Shown in pieces: positions 6,840-18,610 of a stretch of DNA of 64,000 bases. The position numbers and the translations under genes are program-made. Each line of letters opens with the position of its first letter. Position 1 is the first letter of the stretch. The DNA is from Acanthaster planci (taxonomy: Eukaryota > Echinodermata > Asteroidea > Valvatida > Acanthasteridae): positions 31,251-95,250 of the forward strand of contig NW_019091679.1 in the NCBI RefSeq assembly GCF_001949145.1, written 5' to 3'. The notes under the pieces are model-generated. The model saw only the letters and a list, made by a program, of their open reading frames with translations. It made no database searches and was not told the DNA's origin.

Positions 6840-8100
6840 AGGTCAGTGGAAATCCCCGGCGTTGGTGGGTGAAAGGGTGTTTTGGCTCAGAAGGTGAATA
6901 TATACCCGGTATTTTTGGAACCGATTTTTGGGGGCGATGAGGTACCCAGGGAAAATTGTTAAAATCTGGAATTCCAGATTTTTAGGGGATTTCCCCGATT
7001 TTTTGAGTCGATGTATATGTACTACCCAGGAGTTTTTGCTGAAAACGATGGAAAAGGGGGTGGGCTCCACAACTGTCCATTTCCCCCACTACATTTTTAA
7101 TTATTCCCACAAAACAAAATCACCCCCCCCCAAAGTGATTTTTCCGAAGTCATTTTTCCAGTGGCAACCCTCAACTTTCTCGGCCACTTAGGACCATTTT
7201 CCAACCGTAGTTTTTAGCCATTCTGCTCTCATATGAAAACTCAAAGGCCCGGGGAGTTCATCCTGGCAATGATTTACACAATCTCACCATTTTGGAGGCC
7301 AAACAATCTCCTTGTTCAAAAGATAGGTTGAGCGTGTTTGTAAAACTTTTCAACCTCTTCCCAAGAGTCAGCAGGCGGCGCTATTTCGGTCTGACTTTGC
7401 ACAGATTTCTGTGGGTGCAGACCATTAATTCAAGTGAGAATTTCTGGCCAGCTCATTAGCATTAAAAGTGCCCACACAGTATCTTTTGATACCAGTATCT
7501 ACGCCCTTAGAGGCGGAGTTAAGTTCAATACCAATATTATAAATCCATTTTTCATGATGATCAAATCTTTCACAGGGCCTATCGGTGCATTCCCTCACAT
7601 CGTTCGATTTCTGGGAGCTCATTAATATTTTGTGATCCCATTGGGCTTTTATAATAAGACATGCCATAATTAGGACGGATCATTGAAATATTTCTACAAA
7701 TCCCGAATTTGGGAACGGTAAGTTTCCACGTCTGCCAGTGGCGTATTTCTACCACAAAAAAGCCTAGTTTATAAGATAGAGGCGGACGGCCCGGCTACAT
7801 TCAGAGCTGAACGTATAATTTTTTGGGTTTCTTCGAGGAAAGGCGAATTCAAAAAAATCTACGTGGCTAACCCACCCCCATAAAATTGAAAAGAAAAGTG
7901 ATCTTCTGACTATAATCTTGAATTTCAAGTGAAAAAAAAAGAGGACAACTCCTTCCGGAGTCAACAGGCGGCACTATTTTGGTTTAATTTTGCGCTGTTT
8001 TCTATGGGCGCGTATTATATTTGGTGTAATATGCAACCCTGTGCACGCACATTATTTTTTTCCAGGACTTGTGACATACATCCTCTACTGGCCTTAGTAA
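6840..8100. repeat. Gene-free dispersed repeat sequence, related to a segment near 59.8-60.3 kb
   Basis: No supported gene. Two subsections resemble each other (about 7360-7420 and 7945-8010, both containing a GGCGGC[GA]CTATTT core followed by similar sequence). The stretch 7150-7330 resembles 59835-60260: both hold a GGCAACCCTCAA core and later an ATC-TCACCATTTTGG core in the same order. This marks an interspersed repeat family with at least two copies in the window. Open frames here are short and shared between both strands. Confidence 0.5.
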
Positions 8101-8152
8101 TCACGAGCAATTCGTTGAAACAGTAAGGCACGGCGGCACGATACGACAAACG

Positions 8153-8192
8153 ACACCACGACGCTCACGAAACCGTCGTAGCGTCGTGGTGT
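8153..8192. repeat. Perfect 13-bp inverted repeat (hairpin) in GC-rich sequence
   Basis: ACACCACGACGCT at 8153-8165 pairs with AGCGTCGTGGTGT at 8180-8192, with a 14-base loop. The flanks are also partly complementary (GGCACGATACG against CGTACGGAACGC). The sequence is GC-rich in an AT-rich neighbourhood, which suggests a foldback element or an inserted repeat. Confidence 0.6.
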
Positions 8193-8545
8193 TGGGGCTA
8201 GTATATCGTACGGAACGCGAAAACGACGCGACGCAATTTTGGCGGCCGCAGAACCCCACAACTTCCACAGGAAATTTCCGAAAGGCGACATAATATGAAA
8301 TGAACATTGAATCAAGTGTACGAATGTCAGTGTGTGACCTATTTAATATATTTTGCGTATAAATTGGAAGTGTTGGCGTAACATCTTTATGCAGGAACAT
8401 AATTATTTTGTTGGGCAGGTGGTCATGCTGGAAATCGCTGCACGCCCCGGCCGTCGTTTTCGTGCGGTGGGGGCTTTCAGTTTTTACAGTCACCAACAGA
8501 GGGCGCACCTTGTGGCGGATTACGAATGTCCTTGTGATGAGAACG

Positions 8546-8564
8546 TACATGTACATGTACATGT
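8546..8564. repeat. TACATG palindromic microsatellite
   Basis: Three tandem TACATG/ACATGT units. The same palindromic hexamer recurs throughout the window, for example at 21352-21364, 24183-24198 and 56111-56131. It is a background repeat of this genome. Confidence 0.7.
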
Positions 8565-9353
8565 AATCGACTGTTGCATAGCTTTGCTCATAGACAGGTC
8601 CTTGCATTATGTGATCCTACCTCCATGCTTTATACTTTGCTAAAAGGTATTCTTTTTTTATCATCAAGGAAATCGAACACGACAGTCTTCACTATATCAC
8701 CCGGACACGTATGCTTCCTTTCTCAATTGAGTTTTGCTTATTGTTCATGGTCATACACTTAACGCCAGCGAGCTTCGTGATGGAAACAGGACGTCTGACA
8801 CTGACCATGTGTTTTATTCCTCCATGCACTGACAGAATTAATAGCGTAATCAAATAATGCCGTAGCCTTTTCGATCAGTGAAAATTCATTTATTCCCTTT
8901 CTTCCTGTAAAACAAATCAATATATTCTTGCGACCAGGGTGTTCACAAGAATGTGAAACACGTAATGATGAAGCTAGCGTTGAACTAAAGGTCATCCTGA
9001 TGTCATTAGCTCAGAAAGGTTTTTATTTTAAAGCCAGATTCGTGAACTTAGAAATCTTGTTTGCTTTGATTTGATTCTTTCACAGCGATTTGGTGTGTAA
9101 CCAAAAGTCCACTTGATATTCCAATAGTTTAGAATTAATAGGGTTTAATGGTGTTGATAAAAATCAGTTTGTGACATTGTCAAGGATCGATACTGGCTTC
9201 TAATGACGATGTTGTATAAAATGGCTCAATATCACTTTGAAAAACATTTCTACTTTTGGCTTTATCATGTGTTTCATTGCCAATGCCCATTGCAATATAT
9301 ATATGGTGTGTATCTTCAGGAAAACCCCAACAAGAAATATTTTCAACGTTTAC

Positions 9354-9495
9354 ATTGCACTGTATGTTGGCAACACGTGGTGCGGTGTCTCCGTGTGAGA
9401 CTACGGCATGCACAAGTATCAAACACTGGCTACGGCTCTCCAACGCTGCCTCAAACGCTTGATCAAACTCGAAACCATAGTCGTAGGAGACAATA
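9354..9495 (-). CDS. Possible single exon of a histidine-phosphatase-like gene, probably a remnant
   Basis: On the minus strand, a CCAG acceptor (exon begins at 9495) opens 142 bases that end at a GTAAAC donor (exon ends at 9354). The 47 codons include LILVHAVVSHGDTAPR, which resembles the LVxVVxRHGDRxP active-site motif of histidine acid phosphatases. The catalytic Arg-His-Gly-x-Arg is changed to Ser-His-Gly-Asp-Thr, so two key arginines are missing. I found no partner exons nearby. It may be a decayed or diverged exon, or a chance match. Confidence 0.3.
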
Positions 9496-10359
9496 CTGGA
9501 TTATGGTTACCCCTGTCATGCGCCGTCCCATACAATCACACAGGCAGTGCTGGGTGAAGGTACGTGTAGTATGCATGTTCAGTAGCTTTTCAGGTACAGC
9601 AGCAAAAGCATATTGTCTGGCAATTTGTGGTGTGTCTGGCAAATGGCACACCTTTCTAGACTGTAAAACAGTGTGTTGGTGTTGCCAAACCTTTTTGCTG
9701 GTAAACTTAAAAATTTCATTCAGTTACATACATGTAGATCATGGAGGTCCGTTGTCAGATCCTGCTGGTAGGGTCAGCACGATCTTGTCAGCTTGTATCT
9801 TGCGCGAATTTAGTGCTCTCCATCTAAATGGATTTACCTTTGAATGAGATACATTCATAGAATAATCACCACCATAGGATAATCACTACCATGCATGTAG
9901 GATAATCAACTCAGGAGGTAAAATAATAAAATGTGCACAAGAGTCAAGATATGGCTGAACAGCACTGTCTTATACCTTCAGAAAACAAGCTCTCAACCCT
10001 TTTTGAACAATTTCAGCATCTTGAAATTCCATTGGCCTATTCCCTAATCAGTGACGTTTTGCGCTTGAACAAATCTCAGAAAATTCCACATTCACATGTA
10101 AGAATTTCATTAAAGTTGACAAATTGTAATCGACTATTACTACCTCTACTCACAAACCCAACTGACGGTACAAATTTGTAAGAAAATTCATTTAATGCTT
10201 GTGCATTTGTAAAATTTAGTAGCTAGTGTACACATGTATTTGTATGTCTATTCCTTCCTCCATGGTTACGTATAGTAACCGCAGTGTGACTTACAAATTT
10301 TGTAGATACATGTACATGTATGGCATTGTATCTGCACAAGCATCACGAACAGTTTATCA

Positions 10360-11660
10360 GTAAGGGTCTGTCCAAACTACTGTAAAGGACACATTTGCAC
10401 AACATTCAGTGCAAATCTCAAACTGTAAAATTTTACCATTATTATGACTTCACTATTTCTGACTGTTACCATTGAAAGGTAAAGATAAATGAGCAGTATT
10501 TGAGAAATTACAGAAGTTTATTCTTGAGGATATAACGTTTGTCACATGGACACTGGAGAGACACTTTGTTTCTTAAATTTAAAATTCTTAAAATTAAATT
10601 TAAAGCACAATTGAAAATTACCTGCAATGTGTTAAATACTGTTTAGTTAACTTTTAGAAACTTTCATTATCTCATAAAAACAGTTCCAGTGTAGATAACA
10701 AAAAAATTTATTTAAAAGAAATGTAACATTTGGCACTGGACAGACATTTTTCTGGTGCTTGAATTAGAGCATGAGAACACAATTGTTCACAAACCAAACT
10801 AGTTTGTTTTCAGTTTTCAAGATTATTTTGTTAAAAATACTATTAAACTTCAGCTAAAATGAATACTATTTAAGTTTCCCTTAGTAAGTAACGTTTGTTA
10901 CATGGACAGATGTAACATTTATCACATATCATAACCTCGGGACAGACAGTCTTCTCATTTTCATTTCAGCAAAATGAACTTATTTTTCCTCGTGAGATGT
11001 TATTGTATTTCATTTGGCTTTGTAATAAATGTATATGTACTAATAAGATAAATCTAAGATTTCTACATTTAAAGCAAAAAATACATGTAGTTGTGACGTT
11101 ACAAAATAGTGGACAGACATCTCCAATTCCTAAAATCAAATCTTAGTTTTGTTGTCTGATAAAAAAAACCCACAAATATGATGTAAACTAAATTGTAAAC
11201 ACTTTCTCAAGAAGATACAGTATATAGTTTTGTTGCGGTTATCTGCTCAAGGAATGGCAAACTCAGTCTTTTTCATGTTTGTCACTCTGTGGACAGACAC
11301 CGTGACGTACGTTATTCCTTAATTAGCTCTCCTTAAATTCCTGTTTAAGATTTCCTGTTTAATTTTCTGTTTAATGTTATACCTGCAGTACCCACGTTTT
11401 AACAGATGAATTGTTTTTGTCTGTGAGAGTGGTATTTTGGTCCCACTGGAACTCCTAATATAAGCCGGACATTTTCATCAAAATCGTGATTATTTTAACA
11501 ACTAACAACCAAATCGCTGTGTAAACAGTGTCTCTACAATCATACAAACATCAGTAATATTGTTAAAGTTCGTTTCTTGACTCTCAACACCAGAACACTG
11601 TTTAATTAAGAGAAATGATTTTGGTTATGTGCAAATGTGTTTTTTTAGTATGGACAAACC
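10360..11660. repeat. Degenerate periodic array marked by a TGGACAGACA core about every 160-205 bases
   Basis: Related cores such as CACATGGACACTGGAGAGACA, GGCACTGGACAGACA, TTACATGGACAGATG, TAGTGGACAGACAT and TCTGTGGACAGACACC lie near 10540, 10730, 10895, 11105 and 11285. Several are preceded by a GTAACGTTTGT-like or GTGACGTT box. Spacing is 160-205 bases. The sequence between cores is AT-rich and strongly diverged. This looks like an old tandem array of about 185-base units. No coding frame is supported across it. Confidence 0.45.
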
Positions 11661-12478
11661 CATAAACGATTGATCGAGCTGTCACAAAACTGATTCCCCA
11701 GCTGTCTTAAAACTTAACTTTAAAGTGACGCAAGAAGTTACTGAAAAAACTCCTGAAGGCGCAATATGCAAAAAAAAAAAAGTGCAGGTTGGTAATATGA
11801 AAAAAATTAAGGGGGCTCCCCTGGCAGCTATTTAACGTTAAAGGTAGCACTTTAAATACTTTGCTAGCATACTACATGTAAGTGGTTTCAATAGCGTTCC
11901 ACCTTTACCTATAGTTTTATCTTGTGTCCAGCAGACTGCAACACAAATGTCACAGGTGGATGTAACTACATCAAATTTGCATCTTGGTGGACCACAAGCA
12001 GGTCCTATTTTAGTTTTTCCAGCTGAGGTTAATGAAGAGCCACTGGCCGTTTGTGAATACAAAGGAAAGAAAGAGGGATTTTATTCCAGCTAACTTGTAT
12101 GGATACTAAGTATTGTGGACGTCTGTGGTTGGAATCGTAGAGGGTGATTTTTTTCCTTCAATCTGTCACATGTTGGAAACTGTCAATTTTGAAAGATTCT
12201 TTAATTGATTGCCCAAATTTGTTGCCTTGAATTTTGTGTTAAAGAGGAAAAATGCTCACTTCAGTGCCTCATATACTTCAGTTTCACTTAATAGCTTGGA
12301 TCCATTGTGTGATAATATATTTGTTAACTGGTACGCGTCCCTCTCTTTGAACGCATCATTTTGCTTTAGAAGCCCTATTTAATAACACAGGGTGGGTAGT
12401 CGAATCAGGTCGATTTTGTAATTTGTTTGAAATGGTAAAATCAATAATTAATTTCAATTTTTGTTTAATCCTGTGTAG

Positions 12479-15400
12479 AAGCAAGATGGCTTCAGATGCA
12501 TAGCATCGGAATCCTGACTGTGATAACAAAAGGCCATTGGCAATTGCTTATTTGGTTCGGGTCCTTGACCTCTCTTTGGAAACCCTATCTCACGAGTCAA
12601 TGATGCTAGGCCTTGTCGACTGTGGAAGCTGGCTGGTGTTTTTGGCATACATCACACTTTTTGTCAACAACAGTAAGTCATTCTTGAGTCTGGACATCAT
12701 TCTTCTCTCTTTCTTGCTGATGAATCCTCTGCTAAGCGTGCTATAGGTCAAGATCTTGCCTTGGGGGAAAAGTCATTGATCACGTTGATAATTAACAGTC
12801 AGATGTCATTGGTAGCTGTGCCAACCGTCAGTATGCCAAAAGGAATTTCATCCTCGGGAATTTTATTATCATATTTACCATATTGCCCTAGCAACCCTCA
12901 ATATTGAGGTGTGCTAAAAGAGAAAGAGGGGGGGGGAGATAACGAGGAATGAAAGAGGTCTCCTGAGAAGGTGCCGTCAGCTTTAACCTGAATCTGACCA
13001 TGCTTGATGCTATACATTAATTACTCGTTCTTTGTACAGGTACCGTACTTCAACAAAATTTCTGCATTGAGTTACACATAGTAATTACAGTGTTTGAGCT
13101 GTAGAGTCCACAACGGTGAACCCCTATTGTACAAATTACACCAGATGCCGGATTTGATTTGGTTTTTATGTAATGACTTGTGGAGGCCATGAACTGAAAT
13201 CCTTTTTAAGTCGTAAGCTTTTTAATCCTCTTGTATTGTTTAGATCTGTTGATAGTGCTCACTAAAGATGAACAAGATGGTTACAGCTACAGTACAGTCC
13301 TGGTGACTTTGCTGATTGAGCTCTTCAAACTTATGGTTGCTGTTATCTTCTACTGCCTCAAGTAAAGGAAAGTTTTGTATGCTCACTTCATTAGTTTTAA
13401 AGTTTGGTATGGTGGTTGTTGGACCTGAAGTCGATTCCTTCTCGGTAAATCCATTGTAAAGTTCACTTTATGGAGGTTTTTGTGGGAAACTTGCAATTCA
13501 CTAAATGTTTACAGCAGATCCAAAACAAGTTCACTGGTGGGGCTACTACAGTCGGCTGGAGAACATGTTAAAAACTGGAACTCTTGCTCATGTTTAGAGG
13601 GGAACCTCAATTTCGGGGAGAGCGGAATTTTCAACAGCATTGACAAACACGAAGGGCTGTGTAATGGCTGTTGCAGTTTCCACAGAAAGTGGAGGCCATG
13701 TGATGTTAACTTGAACTTTGGCGTACCTAGCAAGTGTTTTTTCCAAATTATACATGCAATGTTTTCCTTGTTTCTTTGCATATATCAATTTCCAACAGGT
13801 ATTCATTTGCTAAACTGATCACAGATCTGCAATCAAACAACTCAGGTGAGTTATTGCAGGTACAGGGATATGCACTACACAAAGTTTTGAGAGAGAAATT
13901 TGTGCAGTGATAGGCCAAGGAGATAAATTTTTAGTGCTAATTTTTATCTCTTAGCCAATAACCAGATAAAAATAGAAGGCAAAGAAGCAAAAAAGCAACA
14001 ACTCAAAATTCTCACTGCGATATGACTACCTGTGTCAGGGTTGTAGCCAGCAAATAAGAATTGGGTGTCCGACTTTGCCTGAATTTAAAGATGTTCTAAG
14101 TTACTGAATGTTTCTGCTATTACATGTGCAGTTGCACAGCAAAACCTAGGTGTCAAAATGGCCTAATTGTCAGTCTAACATGTATGAAGAGTTGTGGGGA
14201 CCATTCTGATTTAATCCGAATTGTCTTGATTTTTAGTTAACAGACCGCAAAAAATCGGAACATTCCGATTTCAAACAAAATAGAAAAACAGAAATTAAAA
14301 ACTTAAAGAGTCATGGCAAAAGAGGGCGCCAATGCACAGGAAAAAAAGAGGGCGCCATTGGCTGTTTTTTTCATCAGTTGCCATTTTGTGTAGCAACGCT
14401 CGCATCTAACGTGACTTTCCTTTGCGCGCGTGTAGTCGTGATCAGGCATGTCAGGTGGTGTAACCTCGGTTTAAATAGAGAATTGTTGCGGGAGGTAACA
14501 AGTTTGTAGAGCGATAAGGATAAGAAGCAAAAACGCAAAGATTTAGGGACGAATACAAAGAGCAGTTCCAATTCATAACTACATGTAAGGGTGAGTTTTT
14601 CGCATTCTGCAAGATTTGAGGCAACATATCAGCCATTCCATGGGGATGCAGAGAGGGACCGTCTCAAGCATTAAGTTCCAAGGGGTACTGAGATGTAGAT
14701 ATGTTCTGTTTAAAGAAAGTATTTAACTCAAGGTATGGGAAGACAATGACAAGGGAATTCTTCAAATTTTTAAAAACTGTTGCCTCGCCAAACTAAGGGA
14801 AATGTGCCAGGAATTGAATCCAAAATTTTCTGGGGGTCCTCAAGCAGGCCCCACACCCCACGCCGTAAGGGCTTCGCGCTCTGTGCTCCCAGTTGTGTTC
14901 CTATTTTTGACTTTCCAATGTTGGCAGGTATGAAAAAATCGTAGAAAGTTGCATCCCCATGGCTATAACAACATTGACTTGTACATGTATGTTATGGTCG
15001 TATTGGTTCATATCGATACTATGTACATGTGCAGTACATACAAACAGTAATCAATTAGTTATCATGAACACTCTGTTTCTCATTCAGAAGTCTTACTTGC
15101 ATATGAACATAAACGTGTTGGTAGATTTGATTGTCAACGAAGCACAAACGTCAAACAAAGCATTTGAAAAGAAATGTTTTATTCTTTTCGGCCTTTTTCA
15201 GAAAACTCATACTTTTACAACTTCTCATTTGCTTGATTTTGTTGCAGGTTTTGCCTTCTACCTTCTTCCATCAGCCCTGTACTCTGTTTTCAATAATCTG
15301 GCATTTCTGAATCTTGCCTACTTTGACCCTACGACCTACGCAGTACTTCTCCAGTTCAGCATTGTTGTAACTGGTGTCTTGTATCAGGTAATATGCTACA

Positions 15401-18185
15401 ACCCACATCTACCGTGTTTCCATAGACGTAGAAAGGGAGTCAAGTTGGTACAATACTGGTTTTCGTGTATACTACCTCTTGTAACCTGGGTTCAAATTCC
15501 ACTCATCATGGTGCAGGCCCATGGCATCGATTGGGCTCTCAGTTTTTCCTCCCACCTCTAAAGCTGAACATTTTTCATTGTCTCCTCCCCAGGGACCCGT
15601 AGGGAGAATGTTGATAACTTATGGGGCTTCATGTTAGTTAAATGAAGAATGATTGAAGCAGGTGTGTAGTTGCGTCTTTGCTTCGATCTCATCTTTGCCG
15701 ATATGCAGCCACACAGAAAATGCAGTCTTTTAATGCAGACAAAATGTAGTAGATCTGACAAAATTTAAGTGTGGCAAAGTTTATTATCTTCAGATAATGC
15801 TCTGCATTTCTGCTTTCCAGAACACTGCATAAAATTTACATTTTCATTGTTGATTAATTATCTTAAATTTGCTCCCGGTGAAATGAAACTAAAGATGCCT
15901 CAAAGGCACCCATGGCACTGAAGCTATGGAGAGAAGACAGTGAAGAAATGTTTATCATTACAGGTGGGAGGGAAAACCCAGTATAGCTGCTGTGGGAACT
16001 AAAATGCAGTCCTCACATCAGCCTGGTTCTTTGAACCCTGCTCTTTTAAGTGAAATGTGAATAAAGACTACATCAGCAACTTACATGTATGTTAGCTGAG
16101 CATTACTATGATGGACCAGAAAAACAAATTAATTTTCTACATAGCATCAGTGAAAACGTCAGCTGTTACTTTTTTGTTGGTACCCCATCACTTTTGTTCA
16201 GTGGCACTTGCAGGGCTCGAAATTAGCAGGTGCAGGTAGCTAAAAAGTGCCCATTTGTCTCATAAATGCACCCCTAAATATAAAGTAAAGTGCAAGTACT
16301 AATGCCCGTTTGTTTCTGTTCTTGCCATGAAAAATTCCTGAACTTTTTACTTCAGATCACCCTTGTCATGGAACCACAACATGTGAACAATTGTTTACGA
16401 TGTCACAGAGCACAGCAGGCTCACATGCATGCAGGTACACACACACACAGTGCGTTTTGTGTATCAGTGTCGCGATCTCACTGCTGTCTTGCACAGGGCA
16501 TGTCCAAATCACTCGTCTGTGGTTGGAATCTACACACAATTTTATGGGAACTGGATGTGGCCACAACCAAGTGATTTGGACACTGCCTATTGCAGTTATT
16601 AGTTTCCTTTTTAAGTGTGTGTGCATGTACATAGTCTAGGCCTGTTGCTGGACTGTCAGCATTGCTTAGCACTTGTTAGGGGTTGGTCATGTGCACTGTA
16701 TCGTGCAAGCTGCTGGACTTTGATCGATCGCAAGATAGCTTTTTCAATAGTCACTTCTCAAAAGCAGCCTAGGTTTATCGCAAAAATAACGACACAATCA
16801 TGGCATTTACAGCTAAAGATTTCAATCCGAGTCTGCCAAAGTCTAAGCGGTAAGTTATCAGTGTTGTTAATTTAAACAGAAACAACAGCTAGGACCATCA
16901 TCTTTTTGCTTCATTCATCAGTATATTAAATTTGTCAGTAACCCCTCATATTTTTTTTTATTTTGTCACTTTGTATTAAGTTGTTTAATTTTCTAGAGCA
17001 CATATGTGAGCTGTCACCACAGAATGAGCTAAAAGTCGGAATTTTCAAAAATTGAGATATTGGTATCTTTTAAATCAGCAGAAAGAGAGCTTTCAATGGT
17101 ATGACATGGAACACTTCGGGTAAAAGTATGAGGTGACAATGTGGAATTTTTTTCTGGCAGCATTGGCGGCATTATTTCTGACATTGTTTCAACATTTCTG
17201 ACTGGGCACAAATAATGCTATCATCTAAATTATTCAGAAAATGACATTTTTAAATATCTGATCCTGCTAACAACATTAAAATTAAATAAAGGGTTACTCT
17301 TTCAAATTTGAAAAAATACCAAAATTGACCTCCACTTTAAAATTTGACTTTGAAACTTTAAAACTGGAAAGAGCAGAATGTGACTTTACAGTCATTTTGT
17401 CGTGCAAGGTGACATATCTTTAATGTAGTACGGGAGCTACTTCCTCCCTTAAAGTGACAAATTCAGCTGTCTAGGGACCTGCTCCCATGATGGTTAGCCT
17501 CAGAAAGTTGGCTTCTACTATTTCATTATCAAGCTCACTATGGATTTAATTCCTCCTATTCCATTCACAGTACATGTTCAAGAGAGATCTAACCTGGTTG
17601 CAGTGGATCTCCCTGCTTGTCTTGACCTCTGGTTGCATCCTGACACACTTCAAGGAATCTAAGGAGGTCCTCTTCAAACTGAGGGACGTATTCATCCTCC
17701 TCCAGGTCCTGTGCTCTTCCTTTGCCAGCGTCTACAATGAGTACCTCCTGAAGAGCTACAGCAGTCAGGTGGACTTCTGGCTCCAAAGCGTTTTCATGTA
17801 CACCGACACCAGCCTCTGCAGCGTGGCCTTGATGATTGCCATGGGCAGACTAAGCCCAGCCATGCTGACTACATCCAGCATGAGGTCCATGTTTCAGCCG
17901 ATGGTCATCCTCATAGTTACCAACAATGTGACAGCGGGTTTGGTAACCGGTGTATTTCTCCACAAGTTGAACTCCGTCTTGAAGAAGTTTGCGGTCGCCA
18001 TAGAGATGATTATTATTGCAGTCTTGAGCAAGTTCCTCCTAGGAACAGCTGTCGAGATCTCAACAGCCATATCTGTCTTACTAGTTTCACTGTCAATCAT
18101 TCTTTACTCTCTGAACCCCTTGGGAAGTGAGAGAGAAAAGGTTGTTAGGCCAGACTTGAAGTGTTCAAATGGTGTGGGCTATTAG
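12479..18185 (+). CDS. SLC35A-type nucleotide-sugar transporter, five coding exons
   Basis: Exons 12479-12672 (coding from ATG 12600 or 12603), 13244-13361, 13799-13845, 15248-15387 and 17571-18185. All junctions are GT-AG, and the joined frame from 12600 is 993 bases (330 residues plus TAG). Proteins of this family exchange nucleotide sugars for nucleoside monophosphates across Golgi or ER membranes, and about 330 residues with ten membrane helices is the normal size. Family signs are LLIELFKL in the first helices, ALYSVFNNLAFLNLAYFDPTTY in the third and fourth exons, and KRDLTWLQW followed by VYNEYLLK in the last exon. It resembles SLC35A1-A5 generally. I cannot choose the subtype or substrate. 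A polyadenylation signal lies downstream at 18605. Confidence 0.85.
12486..12503 (+). other. Short upstream open reading frame in the first SLC35A exon
   Basis: If the first exon begins after the CTGTGTAG acceptor at 12478, the first ATG in it opens a five-codon frame ending at TAG 12501-12503. This is 97 bases before the likely main start at 12600. Such a uORF could reduce translation of the transporter. Whether this acceptor is used is inference. Confidence 0.35.
16498..16585. repeat. Short foldback MITE-like repeat in the last SLC35A intron
   Basis: TGTCCAAATCACT at 16501 and AGTGATTTGGACA at 16570-16582 form terminal inverted repeats of about 20 bases (with the neighbouring GTGGTTGG and CCACAACC), around an 85-base unit. 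The CAAGTGATTTGGACATG end recurs alone near 21528-21546, indicating a dispersed family. Confidence 0.55.
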
Positions 18186-18604
18186 CATTGCAGTGAAGTC
18201 CAGTCTAGTTGGTAACTTCCAGTTTGGCATTGCCATGTAACTGGAAACAGTGTATGTCCAGTGTCCCAAGGTTTTATTTACACCCGTAATAATGCATTCT
18301 GACAATAGTGTTCTTTTACTTCAACTTTTCTTTCATTTTTTAAAAAATCAAATGCTGTGGATTTGGCTTGTCCTTTTTATGTACAGTTTTGCTCTTTCTC
18401 AAGTTTCAAAAGACAGAGAAAATACTATTATTGAATTTGACTCTGATTAGAATCAGGTCAGACAAAAGAAATATAAATGAAAACAAAGCTGTTACAAATA
18501 TTACGGTGTAATTTTCAAAATGTGATTGGGTTATTTCTCAACATTAGACATGTCAGATGAGTTGTCATGTCGACTATTGTAGGGGAAGGTAGATGTAGTT
18601 GAAT

Positions 18605-18610
18605 AATAAA
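18605..18610 (+). promoter_or_regulatory. Candidate polyadenylation signal of the SLC35A gene
   Basis: AATAAA lies 420 bases after the TAG at 18183-18185, at the end of an AT-rich 3' region that has no other gene on this strand before EAPP. Confidence 0.4.

Noticed and set aside
9203-9847. A 214-codon plus-strand open frame
   Set aside because: Composition is irregular, there is no motif, and part of it is antisense to a better minus-strand candidate exon. Probably chance.
14959-15561. A 200-codon plus-strand open frame as an intact gene
   Set aside because: Only 15248-15387 is real: it is the fourth SLC35A exon with good splice borders. The rest is intron read by chance.
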